Below are positions 9,511-20,469 of a stretch of DNA of 64,000 nucleotides, in pieces. Every line of letters starts with the position of its first letter. Position 1 is the first letter of the stretch. The notes under the pieces were generated by a model that had not been told where the DNA came from, did not search any database, and saw only the letters and a list, made by a program, of their open reading frames with translations. The translations under genes and the position numbers were made by a program. The stretch spans positions 2,356,001 to 2,420,000 of the forward strand of contig NW_024037374.1 in the NCBI RefSeq assembly GCF_015832195.1, read 5' to 3'. The stretch is from Motacilla alba alba (taxonomy: Eukaryota > Chordata > Aves > Passeriformes > Motacillidae).

Positions 9511-12500
9511 GACACGAACGAGTGCGCTGTGCGGGGGCTCCTCACAGCACCGCTCTGTCCCGTCCTGTCCCTTGGCGTGCTCCGAGCACTGTGGCGTGGT
9601 CTTGTCACCGCCAGCTCCTGTGTCACCACGTGTCACAAAGGGCCCTTGGACACCCGTTCCATGCCACGCTGACCGTGCTGCACCGTGTCACAAAGGGCCC
9701 CTGCACACACTGCCCCCTGCCCTGGGGCCGCCCCCAGCCCACCCAAAGTGGCCCAGCTTGGAAGGAATCCCTGGCCCCAAGTGTCTCAGACAGCCTGACA
9801 GGGTCTTTAGGAGCGGCTCAAACCATCAGCAAACGCTGCCCTGCTCTGCGGGCACAGGGCAGCAGAAGGAGCCCCCAGGGCTGCCGACGCAGCCGCGCTG
9901 GCAAGAGCACGGGACCTTCCACAGAAGCTGGCACGGCCTCCTTGGGACACGTCCCAGCTGGTGGCCATCCTGAACCCGCGGGTTTGACACGGACAAGGAG
10001 CGTGTGGGCCAGGGCACCAATGCTGCTCTGAGCCCTGGGGCCCGGGCAGCGCTGGCATCAGCAGCTGTGGCAGAGTCCCCCCCAAGCAGAGCTGCCACCC
10101 CCAGCCCTGGCAGCGCTGGTGCCCATCTCCTGCCCCAGAGACCCATGCCCCCGGGGGGCTTCTGTGCCACAGGGAGCCAAAGCCCACGTGCACTGGGGGC
10201 TGTGCTCCTCCTTGCAGGGGCTGTTGCCAGGAGCACCTGGAGCAACTGCTGGCAACACTTGGTCTCTGTCACAAGCTCTTACTCCATGCTGGAATTATTT
10301 TCTCATTGAAGTCATTTCTTTCAGCAGAAAAACACCTTCACAGCAAAGGCACAGAAGAAGCTGGCATTTAAGAATCCTCAGTTCAGGAAAGCTTTCCTTC
10401 CCATTGCTCAACTCCAGTAGCTCCAAAAAGTTGCAAACTTCCCAAATTCATTGGGATGGCCTGGGAAGGTGAAGAGTTGGAATTTTGCTTCCCATCTCAA
10501 AGCAGTGACTCATTTGTCTTAATGTCATCCACTGAGAGTCACTTTACAGAACATAACACTGCACAGAGGCAAAAAAAAGGGCCATTCTTTGGTTTGCAAA
10601 TGGTTTTCTATGAAGGGATGATAATATCCTAATTCTCTTAAGGAATAAAAGCTCTCAGGAAATGCAAGTTCACTCCGTGTTACAAAAGTACCCAAACAAA
10701 GAAGTAGATGGCAAAGGGCTAATCCTCCCCCTGGTACAGATATCTCAGTGGCCAGTAAAGTCCAGCTCTCCCCTCTTGTTCCCTGCTGGAGAATCAGGAC
10801 CATGAACAGGAAAAGTCACAGATGTTCTTTCTGCCCTCCCTAACCAAAGCTGTGCCAAACCACAGATGCTGCCTTCAAAGTGACTCCAATTCCAGGCAAC
10901 ACCTCTCACCTTCCACACAACTTTCTCCAACACCCCACCAACACCAACCCCCCAAACTCCCACACAGAATCCCTCAACACCCAGCCTGGACGCCCAGCTG
11001 TCCCTGTGCCTCCGCAGAGCTGTCCCAGCCTCCAGCAGACGCCCTGGTTCCCTGCACGTGCCGTGGGATGGCACTCAGGAGGATCTGCTCCAAGGCCTTC
11101 CCCGCTGGCAAGCTCAGGCTGCCAGGCCTGTGGCTCCTGGATCCCCCTTCCCAGCGAGCCTTCCTGGGCACGGCTGTTCCATTGGCACCTTGGCGCTCCG
11201 CTGGGACTGCTCCACTCAGCCAGCACTGCTGGCAAAGGATGGAGAGCAGCCTGGCAAGCTCTTTCTCCAGCTCCCTCTTCACTCCTGGGCGAGGTGGGAC
11301 ATTCCACAGGAAAGCAACTGCTGCCACAAGGAGCAGGGTGGCCTCAGGCCCCTTTGGCAATGAACAAGGCCCTTGTTTGACAGAAGGAAGCACAAGCAAT
11401 TCGCATTAGCCAACAAGTACTTAGCACAGACACACAGGAGTGCTTGCACCAGTGAGCAGAAGAAAAACCTGGCAGGCCTGATTGACTGAGAGTGACTTGA
11501 CAAAAAGCTTTAGACATGGTCTTCCAGCAGAACTAAGGGCAAGTACAGAATCAGCCCAGTGCAGGGAAGCCATGAGGAAGACTTTGTGCTGCTTCAGGGC
11601 ATGGAGAGCGCTCCTGGCCAGCACCTGGACACCAGCTTCAAGTACAGGTATGTAAAACAATTTATTTCTAACCCCCTGCATATCAAATCACCTCAGCAAT
11701 GTAAAGATGGATGGCATTTTTGATACAATTCCTACATCGACCCACTGAAATTTATACATGGTGGAGAAGCATTTTAGTGGGGTGCAGACTCCTGCTTTCC
11801 TGCCAGGTCAATAAAAGGGCTTTTGGCAGACAATGCATTTGTCTGCCAATTTCTTTGAATGAGGGAGACCCCTCAGGACTGCTATATCCTGAGGGAACAT
11901 CATTGGCCTTGACCTGTAGGCACCTGCACAAGCTTAAAATCAGCTGCCTCAGCTTCCAGGACCTCTCTTGGCCAGCATCCTGACGTGGATACAGGACTGC
12001 TGCGAGGCACTGCTGGGACCCAGCGGGACAGGACCGGCTGTCTCGTGTCCACGTAGCACCCCTCACACAGCCAGGCTCATCCCAAAACCAGACAAACGTG
12101 TCAGCAGAGAGGAGCAAGGAGCACTGGGCTCCTCTCAGGGTATCTCAGCTGGGCTCGCTCCACAACTCGCCCCCATTTTAAGGCCTGCTGATGCCCAGCT
12201 GCCAGAAATGCCCACCTTGTTCTCTCCAGGATGCACAGGGATAGCCAATGAGCAGGACCCCTTGGCAGGCAAAGCTTCCAAGCCTTTTCTGAGGCCAGGG
12301 ACACAGCAAGATCAGCCAAGACTCTCCATGCTGCCTGGCCCACCCAGCCCAGCTCTGTGCTGGCCCTGGGCCACAGCAGCTTCCTCCAAGCAAGAGGCAA
12401 ATGCATATTGCCAAGAGTTGAAATGCAGCAGAAAGGGAAGATGAGAAAAGTGTGTGTGTAAAGGCCTTTTAATTCACAGCTCTCAAAGACAGCTTTGGGG

Positions 12501-13846
12501 CTCGTGGCTGGACAGAGATGCTCCTGCTCACACCTCTGCCCAAAGCAGGGGAACACACCCTGCTGCAGGTGCTTGGGTTGGTCTCCTCAGGTCCAGGCGG
12601 ATGCCAAACCTGCTCTTCACAGCCTTCTCCCTTGCCCTGCCCCTGTGCCAAGTGCAATGGGCCTAAAGGACTGAAAGGAGCACAGGGAGCCCAAGAGGGA
12701 CACTTGCACCTCCCTCACTGGGAGCTGCCTGGGAAGCACTTTCCTTGAGAAGCAAGCCCCTTTCCTCCAAAGGCATTTCCCCACATGTGAAGCTTTCCTG
12801 GGGAACACCAACACACTGTTAAGAAAAGCTGGCAAGGCTGAATGACTCCAGGTCCTTTCAGGACAGGCACTCCAGCTCTAGCTCACATCCCCCCAAGTGT
12901 GTGTCCAGTGGAGGTTCAGAGGTGCAGCCCCAGGCCCTCTGGAAACACAAGCTGCCCACTGCCTCTTCAGCTGCCTCAACTCCTGCCTGCGCTCACGGCA
13001 GCAAACCCAGGCTATTCCCGGCCAGAGCCCAGAGCCCTGTCCCCACAGCACGCTCTTGCCAGCCCCTTCCAGGACTCTCTGCTGTGCACGCAGCGCTTTT
13101 CATGCCCGCCCTCAACAGGCTTTGGAACGCAGAGCACAACCTGGCTGCCTCTGCCACCAGCACACCCAACACAGGCGGAGGAAGAAGCAGCAGGGGTTGT
13201 TTTGCATCCATGCCCAAGAGAAACTGGAAGGCTGCCCTCCCTCTGGTCTCACTTGGTTGGCTTTCTGACTGGGGCTGAGGCTGGGGCTGCCATTCCTTGG
13301 CTGTGGGGACCAGAACCACACCCGGGATCCCGGCACTGCCTGACAGAGCTCCGGGCACTGGCACGGTCGCGCGTCCGAGTCTCGGGCACCGTGCTGCTGC
13401 TTCATTTGCTCTCAGGCACACCCAAAGCTCTCTGTTAAGCCTGGATGGTCTCTGGTTGTGCCCTCTTCCTGATCCTGTGCAGGGATGGAGCACTGCTGGG
13501 CTTTCAGGAAGCTCTTCTTGAAACCCTCCAGCATTCCAAGCTCCTGTGCCCTCCGTGGATGCTTGCCATGGAATCCCTCACAGCTGGGTTCAGAACATCC
13601 TTGGCTTGGCTCTTCCAAAATCCAGGGGCTCCCGGGTGCTCAGCAAGATCTGTAACTCCACAGTGTTGTGGAACTGGGCCTTCAGCACAGGCACCTTTCC
13701 AGCCTGATCTGCCCTCGTTCCTCTGTGTCTGTGCACAAAACTCAGCGTGGAAGAGAACGGCAGGAGGGGCCTTGTGTGTCCCAGGGCTCCGGATTTGCAT
13801 CGCTTCAGCTCCACAGAGATGCAGGTAAAGCACAGAAGCCAAAGTG
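9511..13846. other. Intergenic, no gene recognised
   Basis: Both strands carry only short, unconserved frames with no recognisable domain and no chain of phase-compatible exons. The sequence is moderately GC-rich at both ends and more AT-rich at about 10300-10800 and 11400-11950. One minus-strand frame at about 11000-11399 is open and leucine-rich, but I recognise no family. I see no LTR, SINE or tandem array here. Confidence 0.6.
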
Positions 13847-13852
13847 TTTATT
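13847..13852 (-). terminator. Poly(A) signal downstream of the orphan MROH exon
   Basis: TTTATT on + (AATAAA on minus) lies about 127 bp beyond the stop of the exon at 13979-14193, where the last exon of a gene would be polyadenylated. Confidence 0.5.
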
Positions 13853-13978
13853 CATGGAAGGCAAAGCAAAGGGATGAGCTGGGAGGGAAGAAAGGGGATG
13901 GGCAGGGTCTGAGGGCTGGAGGGAGGGAGCTGTCAACAGGGAGGGGGAAGGCAGGAGCTATGGGAGCTTCCCACAGGC

Positions 13979-14193
13979 TCAGCTGTGCCAGTCATCAGCC
14001 GTGCCTGGAGCTCCAGCTGGTCTCCTCTGCTCTCCAGGTGGTCTTATCTTCCAAGGGATCTGGAGGTCTTCAGGAGACACTGGTTCTTCTGAGGCAGCAG
14101 ATGAAAGTAGTTCTGCAGCTCTTCCCTGGAACATCGCCTGAACAACGGTGCTTACGTGGGAGGGGCTGTCGTTTTCACTCAGGGCTTGAAGGG
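13979..14193 (-). pseudogene. Orphan terminal exon of a second MROH-like copy
   Basis: A pyrimidine-rich acceptor at 14194 is followed by an open minus-strand exon reading ALQALSENDSPSHVS and ending at the TGA at 13981-13979. The intron just upstream (about 14194-14266) matches the intron just upstream of the intact MROH last exon (about 4223-4290), including GAGAGAGGAACAGAGCC. The exon is therefore a duplicated MROH 3' end whose coding part has diverged strongly. No further MROH exons are found to the right, where an LTR and a PIM-like fragment follow. I infer a truncated pseudogene; a transcribed fragment is possible because the poly(A) signal is kept. Confidence 0.65.
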
Positions 14194-14266
14194 CTGGAAG
14201 AGAGAGGAACAGAGCCACAGTCAGAACCTGGATCTGCAGGAATCCAAGGAGACCTTCCTGCCAGGG

Positions 14267-15228
14267 TGTAAGACTCTGCCCAAAATTGCTTTCTCATCTG
14301 CCTCATGATTGTCGTGAAAAAACTGAGACCACCGAAAGAGGATCCTACATCCTGGTTTGGTAGGGCTTGCCAAGGCCCCGGGACTGGAACTTGAGTTATT
14401 GTTCACAGGTGCGTTTGTCCACCTCATGCTACACTGCTGCCAGTGAAAGGACAAGGAGCACCTTGACCTTCCTCCGCCTGCATCGCGCTGTGACAATGGC
14501 CTGGAGTTTTCCAACCCCAAGCCTGGCTGGACTCTCTTCTGGAATTACCCTTTGGTGGTCTCCACAGAAGAGCCTTCATCTACTGGACAACCACCGTGGC
14601 AGATGGACTGAGATGGGAGAAGCCACTCCCTCCAAGACTGAGACATGAAACCCCTATATGGAAAAGACTCCTTTTCTCCTCAAGGACTAAAACCTGTAAC
14701 CTGGGGGGGGAGGAGGGCACTGTGTGTGGGGGAGAACAGCTGATCAAACTGAGTTGTTTGCCTGCAGGCAGTGACCACTGAACCAGGGTCTGCCCCACTG
14801 CTGAGATCATAAGACAATTGTATCTTTTGCCCTCTCCTTCCCAACTTTCAATGGAAAATTCTAATAAAAACCCCTCGAGTCAGCTAGCTAACTCGAGATC
14901 TCCCCCAACGTGAAGGTGACTCCTCAACTGGACGTCAGCTGGACCCTGACTGGAATTACATCGCCTCTACATTGGTAGATATACTTATTCTTTCTCTCTT
15001 TTCCTTTTCTTTCCTTCAGGGTTTCTTTCTCTCTCTCTGTCTCTCTCTCTCTCTCTGTTTCTCTCTCTCTCTCTTCCCCAATATCCTACAATGCATTTGG
15101 CTGTGATCATTCAATAAAGTACACTGATTTTGATTGTTACTGCAAACCCCCTTGCCGTGTTGGTGTTTTGTACGCTGAGAGCAGATAACGAACAATCACA
15201 ATCCTGTCCGTGAGGGTGGATCGTGACA
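14267..15228 (+). mobile_element. Solo LTR inserted in the duplicated MROH intron
   Basis: The element begins TGTAAGAC and ends GTGACA. It is flanked by CCAGGG (14261-14266) and CCAGGC (15229-15234), a near-perfect 6-bp target duplication. Removing it rejoins sequence matching the intact MROH intron (CTGCCAGGGCCATGC near 4289), which fixes the boundaries. Two AATAAA signals on + lie at 14873-14878 and 15113-15118, the latter 110 bp before the end, so the LTR reads on +. A CT-rich stretch (about 15020-15076) sits in the 3' third. No internal viral genes are present. A 6-bp duplication points to an ERVK-type element, but the family was not checked. Confidence 0.75.
15113..15118 (+). terminator. 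Poly(A) signal of the solo LTR
   Basis: AATAAA located 110 bp before the LTR end, consistent with the R/U5 junction. Confidence 0.5.
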
Positions 15229-15235
15229 CCAGGCC

Positions 15236-16315
15236 ATGCTGGCTGTGCCCAGAGCTGTGCCCAGAGCTGCCCATCACTGCTGCCTTTGGGAGCAGAGCAG
15301 GAGGGCAGCACATGTGCCCAGCCTGCAGCCAGCCAGGGCACATCCACCTCCTCAGCAGCTGCCCAGAGCAGGATGCTCCTGTGCTCGCTGCCATCTCCCA
15401 AAAGCTCTGATCCCACCCTGCCAAGCAGACAGGGACCCACCTCACGCCCTCCACGGCTGCAAGAAAAGCTGGTCCCAAACAATGTCCTCAGCCTTCTCCA
15501 AGGGCACGGCCCATCCACACCGCAGCTGCTCCCAAGCACTTCCCGATCCTGACTGGGCGTCCTAAAATGCTTCTCTACGAAAAAACAAACAACAAATTAT
15601 TAAAAATGGATTACAGACAAAACTGGGAGAAGAGAAAAAAAAAGGTAAAAACTTGTATCGCTATCAGGGGCTTCAGGAAGGCCCAACCCCAACATGCTGG
15701 GGAAAAACCCACCCATGGGTGAGAGAAGCCCTTGCTATCTCCCTTCCCCCTGCACTGCCCCCCAAAATAACAGTGATCCCAAAGCACACAAGGGCAGTGG
15801 AACAGCCCAAGCCCTTCCTTGCCTGCACAGCAAAGCAGCCCCTGCACAGGTTCTGGAGTCCCACCTCTGCTCCCACCATGGGCGTTGGTTTGTGTCGGGC
15901 TGGCTGCCCCAGCCCCAGCCCCAGCCCGGGCCACGGTGGCTGCTGGGGGCTGTTGGCAGGGCCAGGAGCCCACTCCCATTTCGTAGCCAGCCCAGCCCAT
16001 GCCCCCAGCCCTGCCAAAAGCAGCTGGGCAGCCGACTGAAGGATCAGCTGCATCCGCCCCAGCAAAGGGGGAACCTTTGCTTCCCAGCCAGGCTGGGCAA
16101 TGCCCAAATCTGGGAGCATTTCCCCGGGTGTGGACTCATCTGCAAATTCGCTGGGGGGCCTGGCTTGGAAGAAGGTGCCAGAATCCAAGTCCATCATCTT
16201 CAGCTGGCCTGAAGCCAGGTGCAGGAAGAGGTTGTCATCCTTGATGCGCTCCTCGCTGGCTCCAGCAGCAGCTGCAGCCCCACCTGGTAGAGCTTCTCCA
16301 GGGGCTCCTACTCCT
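15236..16315 (-). pseudogene. Decayed second PIM-like kinase copy
   Basis: Segments match the kinase gene at 16593-18618 in the same order, introns included. About 15270-15410 matches its last intron (CACCTCCTCAGCAGCTGCC block). About 15430-15535 matches exon 4 (minus-strand EDIVWDQ, like QKISWDQ in the gene). About 15680-16000 matches intron 3 (17345-17660). 16141-16255 matches the end of exon 3 (ERIKDDNLFLHLASGQ, then a DLDSG in place of DFG). Immediately beyond, 16281-16307 reads EPLEKLYQVG, resembling the start of a PIM kinase domain, so most of the N-lobe and hinge has been deleted. HRD is lost and DFG is altered. Because introns are shared, this is a segmental duplicate and not a retrocopy. 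Confidence 0.75.
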
Positions 16316-16592
16316 TGCCTGGGGTGAGACCAGGCTGTCAGGGTTCTGCCCAGGGCCCCAGCTGTCCGGGAACCAGGACAAGCAAAACCAGCTTGCATGG
16401 CGGCCACCAGTGCTGGGCAGAGCAGCTCAGCTCCAGCACAAGGGCTGCGTGTTCCCATCTGATGAGCCCTGGGCAGTGACACAGGCAGCACAAAAAGTCT
16501 GGGCTCCTTTGCTTCTGATTGCCAAGGCATGTGTGCAGCTCTGACTTACCAGGGCCCTGCATCAAAGGGGGCCTGTGGCTCTCTCCCTTCTT

Positions 16593-18618
16593 CTAGGGCA
16601 GATGAATATCCTGCATCCAAGGATGACACAACAGCTCTTCTAATGAGGGCCTTTCCACGTCCAGCATGGATAAACACCGCCGGATCAGATCTTGGCACTC
16701 TGGGCACAGAAACCAGAAACCGCCGGTCAGCTGAAGAAGGCTCCTGTTGCCTTTGCCCCACTATTCCCGTGCCCAGGCCACGCTAGAGGTGCTCAGACTG
16801 GGCCTAAGCTTTCCCATCGATTCCCTGTTTTGGAGGAGAGCAGGAGAGCAGGACATGTGCCACCTCCTCAGCAGCTGCCAGAGCGGGATGCTGACGAGCC
16901 CGCTGCTGTCTCCCAGCACTGGCATTCCCCCCGTGCCCAGAGAAGAGGATGCACCTGGAGAGAGCCGTTGTGGCAGCCAGAGCTGCTGGTCCCAGCTGAT
17001 CTTCTGGCCCCTCCTGAAAGGGTGCTCCCCGCAGACCATCTGGTGCAGCACGATGCCCAGGCTCCAGATGGTAGCTGGCTTGCCGTAGTACCAGCCAAAG
17101 TGGGTCCATTCCCGGGGGGCTGTATGAGCGTGTTCCTATGGAATACAGATGGAGTTCAGCAGGGGGATGCTGCTGCTCCCAGAGCCTGGCCCCAGCATCC
17201 CTGGGCGTCCGGGGGCTGCCCCAGTGGCACACAGGGTGACCACTGCCCTCTCACCAGCACCTGGGACTTGTGTCATGACTTGGGGTTGGAAGAGAAGCCA
17301 CTGGTGTTGGAAGAGGGCAGCGGAAGCCCTGGCTAGGCCCGACCATGGCAAAAACCCACTCAGTGCTGGGGGAAAAACCATGCCTTCATCCACCCTGCCT
17401 GCATTGCCCCAAAAACATTAGGAACCCATAGAAAACCAGGTGAGTGGAGCATTCCAAGCCCTTTCTCACCTGCACACCAAACTGCCTGCGGCACAGGTTC
17501 TGGACTCCCCCCCTCTCTGCTATCCCCACCCACGGCTGTTTTTGTTGGGCTGGCTGCTCCAGCCCCAGCCCCAGTCCTGGGCACAGTGGTGGGCAAAGGC
17601 TGCCAGCAGGGCTGGAAGCTGCCTCCCCACCCAGCCCTTCTCAAAAGCAACTTGGCTGAAATGTCAGTGCCATGAAGGGCAGCAAAAGGGAGAATCCCTG
17701 CTGCCACACCCAGCTTGGGCTGTGAGATGTTGGGCCATGAGATGCTGGGACCAGGAGCACACCCCTGCGTGGGCTCACCTGCAAAGTGAATGTAGGCTGT
17801 GTCTTGCAGGTAGGTGCCACAGCCAAAGTCAATCAGTTTGGCCTGCCCGGTGGCCAGGTCAACCAGGATGTTGCCTGGTTTGATGTCGCGGTGCAGGACC
17901 CCGCAGCTGGTGCAGTGCCGCACGGCCTCCAGCACCTGGCGGAACAGCTCCCGCGCCACCTCCTCGCACAGGAAGCCCCGGGCCCGAATGAAATGCTGCA
18001 GGTCCTGACACTGCTCCGGGCGCTCCAGCACCATCACGATGTCGTTGGGGAATTCACACCACTCCAGCAGCTGGATGATCCCAGGGAAGCCAGCGGACAC
18101 CTTGGCCAGCAGCACGATCTCCAGCGGTGCGCTGGTGCCGTCGGGCTGCGGGAGGAGCACGATGCCGTCAGTGGGGCCGATGCCGTGCCAGAAGTGGGGA
18201 AGCCCTCTCCCAGCCCGGGATGCTCTGCGCCCTGCGCTGGCCCCACGCACGCTCTCGCTCCAGGCGTCCCAAAGGCTCCCACCCTGCCGGGCCTCGGCTC
18301 ATCCCCGCCCGGCACGGCCCGGCTTCTGCCGCTGGCCCCGCTCACTCACCAGCTCGCCCCAGTGCTGCACGCGCTTCCGCGGCACCCTTTTGATGGCCAC
18401 CTGCAAGCCAAGGGCAGCAGCGGGATCAGCTCGCCGTCCGCCCTGCCCACACCCAGCATCCTTCTCCTCCTCCTCCTCCTCCCTTGCCCGTCGCCGGCCC
18501 CGCCGCTCAACGGGGGCGCCGTCCGAGAGCCGCGTGGCCGCGAAGACGCTGCCGAAGCCGCCGCGCCCCAGCAGCGAGCCCAGCCGGTACTGCTCCTTCA
18601 GGCCCCGCTGCGCCTTCC
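16593..18618 (-). CDS. PIM-type serine/threonine kinase, one-base frameshift in exon 4
   Basis: Exons placed: 18618-18512, 18400-18350, 18145-17779, 17135-16955, 16699-16593 (stop TAG). Kinase landmarks appear in order: glycine loop [12 protein letters not shown] lysine (exon 2), helix-C glutamate in PLEIVLL, PIM-like hinge ERPEQCQDL, catalytic LHRDIKPGN, metal-binding [16 protein letters not shown], and C-terminal [18 protein letters not shown]. Exon 4 has one extra G near 17111-17113: SPPEW becomes SPPGM, and the flanking phases fit only if that base is removed. The gene would phosphorylate Ser/Thr targets in the cytosol or nucleus, as PIM kinases do. An upstream exon ending in phase 1 is needed but was not identified with certainty in the GC-rich 5' region. 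It is either a recent pseudogene or a sequencing error. PIM1-like genes are multicopy in songbirds. Confidence 0.88.
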
Positions 18619-19440
18619 CTGCGGGCGGGGACGCGGCTGTCAGCGCTCGGCCCGGGGCCAGCACCGGCCCCCGAGCGCCCCTCAAGCGCCCCGGGCCGGC
18701 CATCGCCAGCCCTTCGCTCCCTGACACGGGACAGCGGCGGCTCGGGGGCCGGCGGCCGCGCTGCCGAGCGGCGGAGCTCGGGCCGGGGAAGCTGCAGCGG
18801 AGGCGGCGGCAGCGGCCGCGCCGCCTGTGTCCTCCGCGGGCCCCGGGAGGAGCCGGGCCGGGGCCGGGGCCGTGGTCGGGGCCGGGGCCGGGGTCGGGGC
18901 CGGGGCCGGGGTCGGGTCTGGACCCTGCGTCGGGGCCGGGGCCGGGGCCGGGCTCGGGCCAGGCGGAGCCAAAGGGCGGCGATGCCGCCCCAGCCCCAGG
19001 CACTGATGCCCGCCCAGCAGCGCCACCGCCAGCACGGCCAGAGCCGCACGGAGGCGAGACCGCGGCGGGACGCCCGGGGCCGGGGCCGGGGCCGGGGCAG
19101 CCCCGCCCGGGGCCGGGGGCGGGCCGGGGGCATGGCCCGGGCCGGCAGGGGGAGAGGGAGGCGGGGAGAGGAGAGGGACGCCGCGAGACGGACACCGAGA
19201 GAAGGGTGCCCGACAGCGGGAGAGGGACAGAAAGAGAAAAAGAGAAAGAGAGAAAAAGTGTTGTAGAGTCGCTGCTTTTGCTGCCGCCGCTTCCGCTGCT
19301 GCTGCTGCCGCCGCTGCCGCCGCTGCAACTGAAGCCCCGGGGCCGTTTGTCCGCGTGTCCGTTCCCCGCTCGCCCCACGAGCCCCACGGCCGAGCCCCGC
19401 GCGCCCCGGGACAGCCCCTTGCTCTGTCCAAACACGGCAG
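18619..19440 (-). other. GC-rich 5' region of the PIM-like gene, first exon uncertain
   Basis: Very GC- and CpG-rich, with GGGGCC-type iterations (about 18855-18960 and 19078-19130), a purine-rich GAGAGAAAAAGAG stretch (about 19200-19258) and CTGCTGCCG iterations (about 19275-19330). The upstream PIM exon and promoter should lie here. Long minus-strand frames of Pro/Arg/Ala exist, but low complexity prevents choosing a start. The exon to the right begins at an acceptor after 18618 and needs an upstream donor in phase 1. Confidence 0.5.
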
Positions 19441-20270
19441 CTTTGCAGCCTTGAGCCCACATGCAGAGCCCTGACTCCCGCACACTGGCACAGCAATCCC
19501 CTCGCTGCCTGCTCTGCATTGGCCTTGCTGAGCCTCAAACACTGTCGGGCACATTCCCTTGCTGGAGGATTTCTGCCTGAGCCAAGCACTGCCCTTACAT
19601 CGCCAGTGTTGCTTTCCAGTGAGAACAGGGGAAGGCAAACTGTGTGTGGCTCCAGGTATTTTAGAGTGTCTAAAACTCGCCAAGTCACTGATGTTAGAGG
19701 TGATGTGCATTTGGAATGAATGGGATGGAGAAGCAGTGCAAGATGGAAAAGGGGAGCATAGAAATAAATAAAACATCTTGGATTCTTTCTTTCCATTCTC
19801 ATTTCATTTCCTAAAAGCTGTTTCACTTTTCCCAGAAGCTTCTCCTGTCTGCTTATCTCAAGAACCTCTCATGCAGAACAAGGGCCAGCTTCTGTCCCAA
19901 GATTTGCCAGCAGCTGCAGCTTCTCTTGGCTTTCCACACTGCACTGTGTGCACAGCAGGACTTTTGCAGCAAAGCAGGAGAAATGTTTGGAGCACTTGAC
20001 AGTCCCTTTCTTTTCCTGCTGGGCTGGGGAGTTGTGCCACTGGTGAAGTTTTCCTTGAGACTGTTTGTGCTGGTTTAGGACCCAGCAGGGGGAGAGAGAG
20101 GCCGGGAGAGGAGGGGACACTGGTAAAGGGAGACCAGGACAGGGTGCGGGACTGCAGGAGTGGGAGAGGACAAGCAAGAGGGAGTTAATAAAGTCGCTTC
20201 CTTCACTGCTTTCGCTGCTGCTGCTTCTCCACAGTCCTGTTTGCTCTTTCCAAGCGCCTTTCCTGGAGAA
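19140..20270. repeat. Duplicated PIM 5'-flank block
   Basis: 19140-19330 and 20085-20240 are diverged direct copies. Both have a GGGGGAGAG-type purine run, GGGAGAGGACAAG or GGGAGAGGGACAG, and then AGTCGCTGC or AGTCGCTTCC followed by GCTGCTGCT. The outer copy is less GC-rich. This suggests that the upstream region of the kinase gene, possibly a first exon, was duplicated. Confidence 0.6.
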
Positions 20271-20450
20271 CCAGGTGCAGCTTCTGTCACCAGATGTGTC
20301 ACCAACTGCAGCTTCTCTTGTTTTCCACACCGTGCAGGCAGCAGGGTCTTGCAGCAAAGCAGGACAAATATTTAAAAAACTTTACAGCTTGTTCTTTCTG
20401 TTCCTTGTGGGCTGGGGAGTTTCGGCATTGGTCAAATTTTCATTGTTACT
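19845..20450. repeat. Imperfect direct repeat of about 200 bp
   Basis: About 19845-20066 and 20255-20450 share AGCTTCTGTC, CAACTGCAGCTTCTCTTG or CAGCTGCAGCTTCTCTTG, TTTTGCAGCAAAGCAGGA or TCTTGCAGCAAAGCAGGA, and GGGCTGGGGAGTT in the same order and spacing. It is non-coding in both copies. Confidence 0.7.
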
Positions 20451-20469
20451 GTTCTACCCTAAGAAAACA

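Noticed and set aside
11000..11399. Open leucine-rich minus-strand frame
   Set aside because: No family recognised and no phase-compatible neighbouring exons, so it was not called a gene.
18507..19826. 439-codon Pro/Arg-rich minus-strand ORF upstream of the kinase
   Set aside because: The frame is kept open by GGGGCC-type repeats and crosses exon-intron borders of the kinase in the wrong frame. A short true first exon may hide there but cannot be singled out.
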